Positions 1-7,600 of a stretch of 64,000 nucleotides of DNA are shown piece by piece; position 1 is the first letter of the stretch, and each line of letters opens with the position of its first letter. The stretch is from positions 40,540 to 104,539 of the forward strand of contig CBFIFE010000002.1 in NCBI GenBank assembly GCA_965661765.1, read 5' to 3'. The position numbers were made by a program, and so were the translations under genes. The stretch is from JBMYZL01 sp965661765 (GTDB taxonomy: Bacteria > Bacteroidota > Bacteroidia > Flavobacteriales_D > Sanyastnellaceae). The notes below the pieces were generated by a model. That model worked only from the letters and a program-made list of their open reading frames with translations. It did not search any database and had not been told where the DNA came from.

Positions 1-377
1 TTGATCGTTGGCGTCAACCTGGTGATGAGGCATTGTTCCCTCGCCTGACACTCGACGAGACGAATTATGGTTTGCCCTCAGGTTTCCCTTGGTGGAACAC
101 CAGCTTGTTTGTTTACGATGCGTCTTACTTGCGATTGCGGAACTTGACACTCGGGTACAACTTGCCATCGTTCGAAGCAGGCAAAATGAACTTCGACAAC
201 TTCCGCATTGCCGTCAATGCGACCAACTTGTTCACGATCACGAACTTCCCAGGTCTCGATCCAGAAGTCGTGCGAGACTTTGAAAATGCGCAGGATCGGA
301 ACATGTCGCCCAATGTGACGTACCTCACCCCACCACAAGAACGCGCCTTCACGCTTTCGATCACCACTAACTTTTGA
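1..377 (+). CDS. susC: SusC/RagA-family TonB-linked outer membrane protein, C-terminal end only
   Basis: Only the last 125 codons are in the window; the frame is open from base 3 to the TGA at 375-377 and the 5' part lies outside. The residues show the closing beta-strands of a SusC barrel: DASYLRLRNLTLGYNLP, then FRIAVNATNLFTITNFPGLDPE, and a C-terminus ending in phenylalanine (TLSITTNF) as outer membrane barrels do. SusC proteins are TonB-dependent channels that import oligosaccharides held under a SusD lid. The susD-type gene follows after 5 bases, and the GH13 enzyme further on points to an alpha-glucan as substrate, which is inference from context. Confidence 0.9.
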   Translation, partial: DRWRQPGDEALFPRLTLDETNYGLPSGFPWWNTSLFVYDASYLRLRNLTLGYNLPSFEAGKMNFDNFRIAVNATNLFTITNFPGLDPEVVRDFENAQDRNMSPNVTYLTPPQERAFTLSITTNF

Positions 378-382
378 TTGCC

Positions 383-1750
383 ATGAACATTCAGACAGCT
401 ACATGGACATTGGGACTGGTCGGGTTGCTGGCCCTGACGTCCTGCGATTCCTTTTTGGAGTTTGAGCCCGGCGATGTGATTTTGGCAGAAGATGCCATCA
501 AAACGCCCGAAGACTTGCAACGCTTGGTGACGAGTACTTACGATGTGATGGGCAACCTCTATGGCGGTCGCGTACAAATCGTCAATGAGCTTCGCGGGCC
601 CAACTTCGGAAAGCCCGACAACTCGCTGGACTACACGGCAGTGTACAATCGAGAAACCAATTTCTTCACCCCAGTCAGCGGTGGTCTTTACAGTGATTTT
701 TATTATGCGATTTACCGTTGCAATGTCGTTCTGGAGAGTTTTGACCTCGTGGGCGATCTGGCCGAGTCAGAGGAACTCCGATTGACTGCGGAATCTCGGT
801 TTGTCCGGGCGTTTGGTCATTGGGGGCTGGTGAAAATTTATGCCAAACCCTACGGATACACGCCAGACAATTCGCACCTCGGTGTTCCATTGCGCACTTC
901 CGCGTCGCAAGAACCCATTCCAAGGGCGACTGTCGGGGACGTTTATGCATCCATCGTACAAGACATGGAATTTGCTGCCGAAAATCTACCGGCAGAAAAC
1001 GGGGCCTATGCCACGAAGTGGGCTGCACTGGCTACACTGGCTGAGATTCACTTCTTGATGGGCAATGCCGAACAGGCTGCCAGCTATGCCAGTCAAGTCA
1101 TCGATAGCGGGGCATTCAGCCTGGACCCTGACCTCGATCGGTTTGAGACCGATGAAATCAACCCGGAAACCATTTTCGGCATCGTTTCTATGCCTTTCGA
1201 TTTCCGCAGCAGTGCGTTTCGTGACAATTTGCGATCCGACAACAATCCGACACCACAACTTGCATTCAGTGAGGATTTCTCGTTCTTCATGAATTTGTCC
1301 GGTGGCGGTGACGCCCGTTCAGATTGGTACACACCGGGGACACGGGCGCTGTGCAACCGCTTCAACGGCAAGGAATATTTCAATGTGCCCGTTTTGCATT
1401 TGACGGCTTTGAAATTGATTCGAGCAGAAGCCCTTGCCGCATCTGGCGGGGATTTGGCATTGGCCATTCAAGACATCAATGACATCCGCGATCGGGCATT
1501 CGGCCCAGGCAACAACACATTTGAGGCCACCACAGCCGAAGAAGTCATCTTGGCTGCCCGCGATGAATACAGAAAGGAGACCATCTGTGAAGGCCGTTGG
1601 ACAGAACAACTTTTGCGCCGTGGTGCAGCCGGCGAAGACATTTCCATTCGGGATGGCGCATGGGATTGTCCTGGCATGTCTTTGCAATTTCCGAACTCCG
1701 AGACAACAGCTGCAGGTTTCGAGTTGAATGACGAAGGCGGCTGCCTTTAA
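383..1750 (+). CDS. susD: SusD/RagB-family nutrient-binding outer membrane lipoprotein
   Basis: A 455-residue lipoprotein, normal length for SusD. The signal peptide ends in a lipobox (LALTSC, Cys21), so it should be lipidated and surface-exposed as the lid of the SusC channel just upstream. SusD hallmarks are visible: an N-terminal segment with PEDLQRLVTSTYDVM, the YYAIYRCNVVLE helix, TPR-like helices with AESRFVRAFGHWGLVKIYAKPYG cut by family-typical loops, and the C-terminal RDEYRKETICEGRWTEQLLRRG motif typical of RagB/SusD. A TTG at 374 is in frame, but the ATG at 383 gives the better signal peptide. It heads a run of genes (lipoprotein, secreted protein, GH13 enzyme) that looks like one polysaccharide utilisation operon. 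Confidence 0.92.
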   Translation: MNIQTATWTLGLVGLLALTSCDSFLEFEPGDVILAEDAIKTPEDLQRLVTSTYDVMGNLYGGRVQIVNELRGPNFGKPDNSLDYTAVYNRETNFFTPVSGGLYSDFYYAIYRCNVVLESFDLVGDLAESEELRLTAESRFVRAFGHWGLVKIYAKPYGYTPDNSHLGVPLRTSASQEPIPRATVGDVYASIVQDMEFAAENLPAENGAYATKWAALATLAEIHFLMGNAEQAASYASQVIDSGAFSLDPDLDRFETDEINPETIFGIVSMPFDFRSSAFRDNLRSDNNPTPQLAFSEDFSFFMNLSGGGDARSDWYTPGTRALCNRFNGKEYFNVPVLHLTALKLIRAEALAASGGDLALAIQDINDIRDRAFGPGNNTFEATTAEEVILAARDEYRKETICEGRWTEQLLRRGAAGEDISIRDGAWDCPGMSLQFPNSETTAAGFELNDEGGCL

Positions 1751-1762
1751 AATCTGAATCCG

Positions 1763-2260
1763 ATGAACCAACACAAGCACATCATTCACCACATGCTCAC
1801 CGCCGTTTTGGTCGGCGGCCTTCTTTTCCAGGGCTGCAAGCCAGAAATCGAAGGTGAGCTGGGCGAGCCGTTTGACAAGTCAGAAGGCATTGCGGGGACT
1901 TGGCAACTCAACTCTTTTGTCCAAAAGGACCTGAACAGCCCCGTCCAAGAGGAACGCGATTTGAGCAGTTTTTTTGTCGACGGAACGGTCACTCCCTTGC
2001 AACTCTCCTTTGCTGCCGATGGGACCTATTCTGTCGCCATTGAAAAGGGAAAGAATTACTTTGGCGAAGGCGGGCAGTGGATGTTCGACGACCCAGATTA
2101 CCCCTCGCTGATCGAATTGCACACCGCTACGGACACCTTGGTCTACAACCTGGGCAGCATGGTGCGAACTTTTGATCCTTCCATGAAGATTGAATATCGT
2201 CGCTCCTGCAATGGGACTGCCACGAACATTTACACCTTCGAATTCAACCGCTTGAACTGA
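1763..2260 (+). CDS. small lipoprotein of the SusCD locus (lipocalin-like, DUF5004-type)
   Basis: A 165-residue predicted lipoprotein with lipobox LFQGC (Cys25). After the lipidated cysteine comes GIAGTWQLNSFVQKDL, a pattern typical of Bacteroidota lipocalin-like lipoproteins that start a small beta-barrel with GxWxL. The body is rich in beta-prone stretches (PLQLSFAADGTYSV, GGQWMFDDPDYPSLIEL). Proteins of this kind are often found beside SusD in starch-type loci; I recall the label DUF5004 for them but cannot check it. It sits 12 bases after susD and 4 bases before the next secreted protein, so it is almost certainly cotranscribed. A role as an accessory surface glycan-binding or assembly protein is inference. 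Confidence 0.7.
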   Translation: MNQHKHIIHHMLTAVLVGGLLFQGCKPEIEGELGEPFDKSEGIAGTWQLNSFVQKDLNSPVQEERDLSSFFVDGTVTPLQLSFAADGTYSVAIEKGKNYFGEGGQWMFDDPDYPSLIELHTATDTLVYNLGSMVRTFDPSMKIEYRRSCNGTATNIYTFEFNRLN

Positions 2261-2264
2261 GGCC

Positions 2265-3134
2265 ATGAAGATTGCAAACCAAATGATGAAAGGCTTTTCG
2301 CTCTTGGCGCTTGTCGCCTGCCTTTCGATTTCTGCGTCGGCGCAAAAGGCTTACGTGCTTCCCTCCCCCACCGATGCAAATGCAGAGCTCACTTTGTACA
2401 TTGACATGAACCAGTCCGAAGACGGGTTGCAGAACAACGGCCTGTCTGCCATTCTGGACGCCTTTCCTGACACCTCGGTCTATCTCTGGACTTGGGATCC
2501 AGCAGGACCTGCGGCTGGGAACGGTGATTGGGACAATTCAGCGGATCATCAGGAATTGACGAAAGTGGGGTCCAAACTGTACGCCATGACGTTTGTGCCG
2601 ACCGAGTATTACGGCGTTGATGGACCCACGTTGTTTGCGCGTGGCATCTCCTGTCTTGCGAAGCTCAAGAACGGTGGTGCCATGGATGGATTTCCTTTTG
2701 AGGCCAAATCCGAGGACCTCCACGTGGACATCATTCCGCAACTCTGTTCCGCTCGGATTTGCTTGTTTCCCGAATTGCGACAACGCGACGATTATTTGTC
2801 CATCACCTACGACAACAACAAGGAAGTCCAATACGAAGGGCTCCAAAACATGGGGGATGACGATTGCTACATTTACTTGCTGGGCAAAGTCGATGCATTC
2901 ACGAGTTTCGAATACGTTCCTCTGGACCAAGTGACCAGCACACCTGAATTGAAACTCGAACGCATCGACGATGCGAAATTCCGCACCACCTTTATTCCCG
3001 AAGACCTGTTCTCGTCGGTGTTGGAAGATGGGATGGAATTGTCCGAGGTTTGGTACTACATCGTGCGCCCTGGATACACCTATCCACCAGGGCCACCTCC
3101 TTACGAAATCATCAACCTTCTCGATTGCGAATGA
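2265..3134 (+). CDS. secreted protein of the SusCD locus, possible glycan-binding protein
   Basis: A 289-residue protein with a Sec signal peptide (cleavage after SISASA, giving mature QKAYVLPSP). No lipobox. The mature part has a beta-rich look with two similar halves: each has an LTLYIDMNQS- or DKVDAFTSFEYV-like strand, acidic loops and aromatic residues (VYLWTWDPAG, EVWYYIVRPGYTYPPGPPPYE). The position between the SusD/lipoprotein pair and the GH13 enzyme is where SusE/SusF-type starch-binding proteins occur. I do not recognise a named family with confidence. Its stop overlaps the GH13 start (ATGA at 3131-3134), so translation is coupled to the amylase. Confidence 0.7.
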   Translation: MKIANQMMKGFSLLALVACLSISASAQKAYVLPSPTDANAELTLYIDMNQSEDGLQNNGLSAILDAFPDTSVYLWTWDPAGPAAGNGDWDNSADHQELTKVGSKLYAMTFVPTEYYGVDGPTLFARGISCLAKLKNGGAMDGFPFEAKSEDLHVDIIPQLCSARICLFPELRQRDDYLSITYDNNKEVQYEGLQNMGDDDCYIYLLGKVDAFTSFEYVPLDQVTSTPELKLERIDDAKFRTTFIPEDLFSSVLEDGMELSEVWYYIVRPGYTYPPGPPPYEIINLLDCE

Positions 3135-5545
3135 GCCATCGTTCTCCAATTTTCGAAGCCGTCTCGATCACCATCTTGACGGCTTCTTTGTTCGTTGCCT
3201 GTGGTTCCATGGACACGAGACCTTCGAATGCGGCAGCGGCAACAGCGGCTCAAGTGGCCTTGCCTGCGCTGAACCGACCGATTCCGTTGCATTCGGATTC
3301 CACCCGCATCGTCCTGAGCGATCATCTGCCTGTGGGGAGCGTGGCAGATTCCGTGCGCTCGGAGCGCGGCGGGCTTCTGCCCATTGTGAACGATTCGTTG
3401 TTTGGGCCATGTGTTTGGCTGACCGAACAACCCGAACTGGCCATGGGCTTTGTCCAAATCTGGACGGCTGACCGGCATCTGGAGATTCCCACCTTGAAAT
3501 CGAGAACATTGAGCACCCGCTTCTCTCATGAGGGAAATGCAGGAGATGTCGTGCATGTGATGGGCGACTTCAACGGTTGGAGCCGAACAGCTACGCCCAT
3601 GACGGAAACGGCGCCAGGAGCGTTTTCAGCAGAAGTGACTTTGCCAATCGGCAAACACCCGTATCAATTCGTCGTGAACGCCGCGGAAATTCCCGACGCG
3701 GCGAACCCCGAGCGTGTTCCCAATGGGTTTGGCGGTTGGAACAGTATGTTGACGGTTGGCGAACCCGACGCCCAACCGCTGCCGCTCAGCGCGCAGTGGG
3801 GCATGAGCGACAACAACCAGCCTGAGGTGCGGCTCAACGGTGTGCCAGGAACGCAGGTATGGGCCTACTGGAATGATGAACTGTATGACAGCCAAGCGCT
3901 AAATGCCGAGGGAAAACTTGTTTTCAACATCCCGGCGGTCGCGTTCGAAAAGGAGCGCTCCGATTTGAGGTTTTGGGCCGCCTCCGCAACGCAGTACAGC
4001 CAAGTGGTTCGCCTGCCGTTGATTTTTGGGCAACTCATCACCCACCCCGATTTGCTGTCCCGACAAGAGCCCTCGAAAATGATCATGTACTTCTTGATGG
4101 TCGACCGGTTCATCAACGGCGACAGCTTGAACGATTCAGCCGTGGACGATCCAGGCATTCGACCAGCAGCAAACCACCACGGGGGCGATCTCCAGGGCGT
4201 TCTGAAAGCCGTTGAACAAGGGTATTTCGATTCCCTTGGGGTGAATACCGTCTGGGTCTCCCCCATCGTACAAAACCCAGAAGATGCGTGGGGATATTGG
4301 CAAGACCCCAACACGGACATCACCTCGAAATTTTCAGGTTATCACGGTTACTGGCCCATCCGATCCACAGCCATTGATCACAGGTTTGGCACAATGCAAG
4401 CCCTGCAAAACTTGACGAATGCCTTGCATGCCCGGAACAGCAACTTGCTTCTCGATTATGTCGCCAATCACGTGCATGAAGCACATCCAGTTTACAGGCA
4501 ACACCCGGATTGGGCAACGAACCTCTACCTGCCCGATGGCAGAATGAACACCCAGCTATGGGACGAGCAAAGGTTGACAACATGGTTCGATTCGTTCATG
4601 CCCTCCCTGGACTTTTCCCGGCCAGAAGTGGTCGAGACCATGACAGACAGTGCTGCGTGGTGGATCGAAAACACGGGCATCGATGGGTTTCGCCATGATG
4701 CCACAAAACACATCCCTGCGTTGTTCTGGCGACGGTTGACGGCGAAGGTTCGGACTGTCGCTGCGGATGACAATCGACAGATTTTCCAAATCGGAGAGAC
4801 CTACGGCTCACCAGATTTGATCAACAGCTACATCAATCATGGGATGTTGGATGCCCAGTTTGACTTCAATCTGTACGACGCTGCCGTCGACGCCTTCGGT
4901 CGAGGGGATTCCAACTTCGATCATCTGGTGGACGTCGCTCGCAAAAGCAGTGCGACATATGGAGCTGACCACTTCATGGGAAACATCACAGGCAATCAAG
5001 ACAGGGCGAGGTTTGCATCCTTGGCGGAGGGAACGGTCGCCTTTGATGAAGACCACAAATTTGCTGGTTGGACCCGGCAGATTGGCCACAAGGGCCAGTT
5101 GGGGTATGCCAGAATGCAACAATTGCAAACCTTCATTTTGGCCATGCCTGGCATTCCCTGTCTCTACTACGGTGACGAAATCGCAGATGTGGGCGGGAAC
5201 GACCCCGACAACAGAAGGATGTTTCGGTGGACGAATTTGAACCCCTTCGAGGAGCAGACCCGGGAGCACTTTTCAGCGTATGCCCATCTTCGTCTGAACC
5301 GAATGTCCATGATCGCTGGCACGACCACACTGGAAGCTTCTGCAGCGGGTTTGCTTGCCATTCAGCGGGATTATCCTGGCGAACGCACCATCGTTTACAT
5401 CAACAAATCGGATGCAACACTGCCCTTGCCCTTGGCCCGTGGCATGAAGCACTTGGCTGGCGATGGAGAACTGGCCGAAACGGGACCGAATGGCGAGGTA
5501 TCGCTGATTTTGCCGCCACTGAGCACGGCTGCTGTCGGAAATTGA
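3131..5545 (+). CDS. GH13-family alpha-glucan hydrolase lipoprotein with N-terminal CBM48-like domain
   Basis: An 804-residue enzyme starting at the ATG that overlaps the previous stop. Residues 1-24 look like a lipoprotein signal (LFVAC, Cys24). About 135-205 is an AMPK/CBM48-like E-set (HVMGDFNGWSRTATPM). The GH13 barrel runs from about 318 to 700: region I DYVANH (Asp442, His447), region II GFRHDATKH (nucleophile Asp523), region III QIGETYG (acid/base Glu556), region IV GNQD (Asp624). A C-terminal beta domain ends the protein. Region IV normally reads NHD; here the histidine is Gln623. The layout is that of neopullulanase/cyclomaltodextrinase-like SusA enzymes, so it should cut alpha-1,4 glucans or maltooligosaccharides at the outer membrane or in the periplasm. 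Exact specificity cannot be read from sequence. Confidence 0.93.
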   Translation: MSHRSPIFEAVSITILTASLFVACGSMDTRPSNAAAATAAQVALPALNRPIPLHSDSTRIVLSDHLPVGSVADSVRSERGGLLPIVNDSLFGPCVWLTEQPELAMGFVQIWTADRHLEIPTLKSRTLSTRFSHEGNAGDVVHVMGDFNGWSRTATPMTETAPGAFSAEVTLPIGKHPYQFVVNAAEIPDAANPERVPNGFGGWNSMLTVGEPDAQPLPLSAQWGMSDNNQPEVRLNGVPGTQVWAYWNDELYDSQALNAEGKLVFNIPAVAFEKERSDLRFWAASATQYSQVVRLPLIFGQLITHPDLLSRQEPSKMIMYFLMVDRFINGDSLNDSAVDDPGIRPAANHHGGDLQGVLKAVEQGYFDSLGVNTVWVSPIVQNPEDAWGYWQDPNTDITSKFSGYHGYWPIRSTAIDHRFGTMQALQNLTNALHARNSNLLLDYVANHVHEAHPVYRQHPDWATNLYLPDGRMNTQLWDEQRLTTWFDSFMPSLDFSRPEVVETMTDSAAWWIENTGIDGFRHDATKHIPALFWRRLTAKVRTVAADDNRQIFQIGETYGSPDLINSYINHGMLDAQFDFNLYDAAVDAFGRGDSNFDHLVDVARKSSATYGADHFMGNITGNQDRARFASLAEGTVAFDEDHKFAGWTRQIGHKGQLGYARMQQLQTFILAMPGIPCLYYGDEIADVGGNDPDNRRMFRWTNLNPFEEQTREHFSAYAHLRLNRMSMIAGTTTLEASAAGLLAIQRDYPGERTIVYINKSDATLPLPLARGMKHLAGDGELAETGPNGEVSLILPPLSTAAVGN

Positions 5546-5569
5546 ACCGAATCTGTCGGAAGGGTGCCT

Positions 5570-6139
5570 TCAATCTTCCTGGACGAAGTCGTTCAGCATG
5601 TACCGATGGACGACGGTCCACTTGCCATCGCCGGCGTTGACGCGGCGTTCGAACCGGATTTGGCCTGCCAAACGCTCCAGGGTCAACCGATGCAACGCCG
5701 GGGCATTTGCCCATTCTCCTCCTCGTTCCAAAACAGCCCGAGAACTGGTTTCATCCATCACAAACCAGTCCTCAATGATCGGTTTGTTGTCGACAATCCG
5801 CGTGATCACCATGCGCCCTCTGTTGTCGTCCCAGTGCCAGGTTTCCAATTGCTCGGTGACCATGAGAACGGCGACAGAATCTGAGGTCTGCTGAGCGTTC
5901 GATACGTCTTTCGCCAACTTCCACTGCAGCACAAAGCCGTCTTCTGCGCCGTTTCGCCGGCCGTCCAGCCGCGCATCCAAGGTCCGCCGTCCGCCACCTG
6001 CTGTGGCATCGGGAATTTCCTTCTGCCCCACGTAAGTTCCCTCAAGGGCGAACATGAAATCAGGGGTTTGGCCCTGAAAGGAGAGAAAGGCAAAACAAGT
6101 GAGGAGGAAAAGCAAAGAAGGCTTGCGCATCGGATTCAT
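5570..6139 (-). CDS. secreted protein of unknown function (DUF6607-like appearance)
   Basis: A 189-residue protein with an N-terminal signal peptide (MRKPSLLFLLTCFAFLSFQGQ region). The start at 6139 (MNPMRK) is preferred over 6154; 6130 is also possible. The mature part has many Trp-containing strands (FVLQWKLAKDV, ETWHWDDNRGRMVITRIV, PIIEDWFVMDE, KWTVVHRYMLNDFVQ), suggesting a beta-barrel or lipocalin-like fold. The family name is only a resemblance from memory. It faces the GH13 gene tail to tail (24-base gap) and is divergent from the sugar dehydrogenase gene, with 66 bases between starts that must hold both promoters. No function is proposed. Confidence 0.65.
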   Translation of the reverse strand: MNPMRKPSLLFLLTCFAFLSFQGQTPDFMFALEGTYVGQKEIPDATAGGGRRTLDARLDGRRNGAEDGFVLQWKLAKDVSNAQQTSDSVAVLMVTEQLETWHWDDNRGRMVITRIVDNKPIIEDWFVMDETSSRAVLERGGEWANAPALHRLTLERLAGQIRFERRVNAGDGKWTVVHRYMLNDFVQED

Positions 6140-6205
6140 CTTTGAAGGGAGCAAATTTCAGGTGTTCGAACGCTAACTTGCATTCGAAACCTGCATACGA
6201 AGATC

Positions 6206-7600
6206 ATGAAGAATTGGTTGCTTTGCGTTGGCGCCTTGGCGTGCTTTGGAGGAAACAGCCTCGCCCAAACCACCTGGGACATCGGTGGAACAGAAGTCAC
6301 TGCGTACGACCTTGTCACGGGGATTGACGTGCCCTGGGATTTGGCTTGGGGGCCTGATGATCACCTGTGGGCGACCTCGCGACAAGGTGAAGTTTGGCGC
6401 ATCGATCCTGCCACAGGCGCCTATGATGTGGTCCTTTCGATCGATGTGATGAACAATGGATTCGGTGAGCCAGGGCTGTTGGGGATGGCCTTTCACCCCG
6501 ATTTTGCCCAGACGCCTGAAGTTTTCCTGGTTTATTGCGTCGGCAGTTCTTGGAATGGTGAAGAGCGCTTGGCCAAATTCACCTGGGATGGCGCCCAGCT
6601 CATCAATGAAGAAGTTCTGATGACCCTCGATGCAGGAGGCATCCACAATGGTTCGCGGCTGCTGTTTTTGGCCGATGGCACCTTGTTGATGAGTGCTGGA
6701 GATGTGGGCGTTTCGAGTTTGGCCCAAAGCCTGAACAGCAAGCAAGGCAAGATTTTGCGCCTGAACCCCGATGGGTCCATTCCCGCGGACAATCCGTATC
6801 CAGACAGCTACGTTTTCACCTTCGGCAATCGAAATGTTCAAGGGCTCGCGCTGCGAGCGGATGGGATGATTTTTGCCTCAGAACATGGCCAAAACCAAGA
6901 CGACGAACTCAACCTCGTGCTGCCAGGGCGAAACTACGGCTGGCCGAATGTGGAGGGCCCATGCAACACCGCTCAGGAGGAAAATTTTTGTGCGGACAAC
7001 GATGTGATGGAACCGCTGGTGTCATGGACGCCTTGCATCGCCGTCAATGGCATGGAATTCTACAACCACGAGGCCATTCCAGCATGGAACGGCAAACTCC
7101 TGATGTCTGTCCTCGGAGGCTTGGGCGGTGCCTATGAGCGTCTGAGTGTCTTGGATATCGCTGCAGATGGCACCGTGTTGGGGGAAGAATCTTATTTCAG
7201 TTCCTTCAATCAGCGCATTCGGGATGTGGCGGTCAACCCAGAGACGGGTTCGGTGTACGTGGCCTTCAATGGTCCTTCCTATCCGGGATCTGGCCCCAAC
7301 GTGATCAAAGAGTTCCGCAATGAGGCATTCGCCTCAGGCATTTCGTCGTCCGTCCGTCCTGAAGCGATTCAAGTCTTCCCCAATCCTGCCACGGAGCGTT
7401 TCTCGATTGTTGTGCCTGAGGGGCCTGGACTGGCAAGGGTGCAAATCTTCAATTCACTTGGACTGCGTGTGGCTGACCTGACGACCGAAGGAAGCGAAGG
7501 CACGATCACCTTGACATGCGGGGACTGGACAGCGGGCACTTATGTGGTTCGTTGTGAGAAAAATGAGCGCATCTTCACGCGGTCGCTGACCAAGCATTGA
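6206..7600 (+). CDS. PQQ-dependent sugar (aldose) dehydrogenase-like protein with T9SS sorting domain
   Basis: A 464-residue secreted protein: signal peptide to NSLA/QTTW, a six-bladed propeller of the glucose/sorbosone dehydrogenase family (about 30-375), and a type A T9SS C-terminal domain (VFPNPATERFSI to AGTYVVRCEKNERIFTRSLTKH). Family features are present: VPWDLAWGPDD at the first blade, GIHNGSRLLF with His147 at the position of the catalytic base of soluble GDH/YliI, GNRNVQGLAL with Arg209 near the PQQ site, and SEHGQNQDDELN followed by NYGWP. It should oxidise aldoses at the surface or outside the cell if PQQ is supplied. Its stop overlaps the start of a TonB receptor gene. Whether it really binds PQQ is inferred from these residues. 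Confidence 0.88.
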   Translation: MKNWLLCVGALACFGGNSLAQTTWDIGGTEVTAYDLVTGIDVPWDLAWGPDDHLWATSRQGEVWRIDPATGAYDVVLSIDVMNNGFGEPGLLGMAFHPDFAQTPEVFLVYCVGSSWNGEERLAKFTWDGAQLINEEVLMTLDAGGIHNGSRLLFLADGTLLMSAGDVGVSSLAQSLNSKQGKILRLNPDGSIPADNPYPDSYVFTFGNRNVQGLALRADGMIFASEHGQNQDDELNLVLPGRNYGWPNVEGPCNTAQEENFCADNDVMEPLVSWTPCIAVNGMEFYNHEAIPAWNGKLLMSVLGGLGGAYERLSVLDIAADGTVLGEESYFSSFNQRIRDVAVNPETGSVYVAFNGPSYPGSGPNVIKEFRNEAFASGISSSVRPEAIQVFPNPATERFSIVVPEGPGLARVQIFNSLGLRVADLTTEGSEGTITLTCGDWTAGTYVVRCEKNERIFTRSLTKH

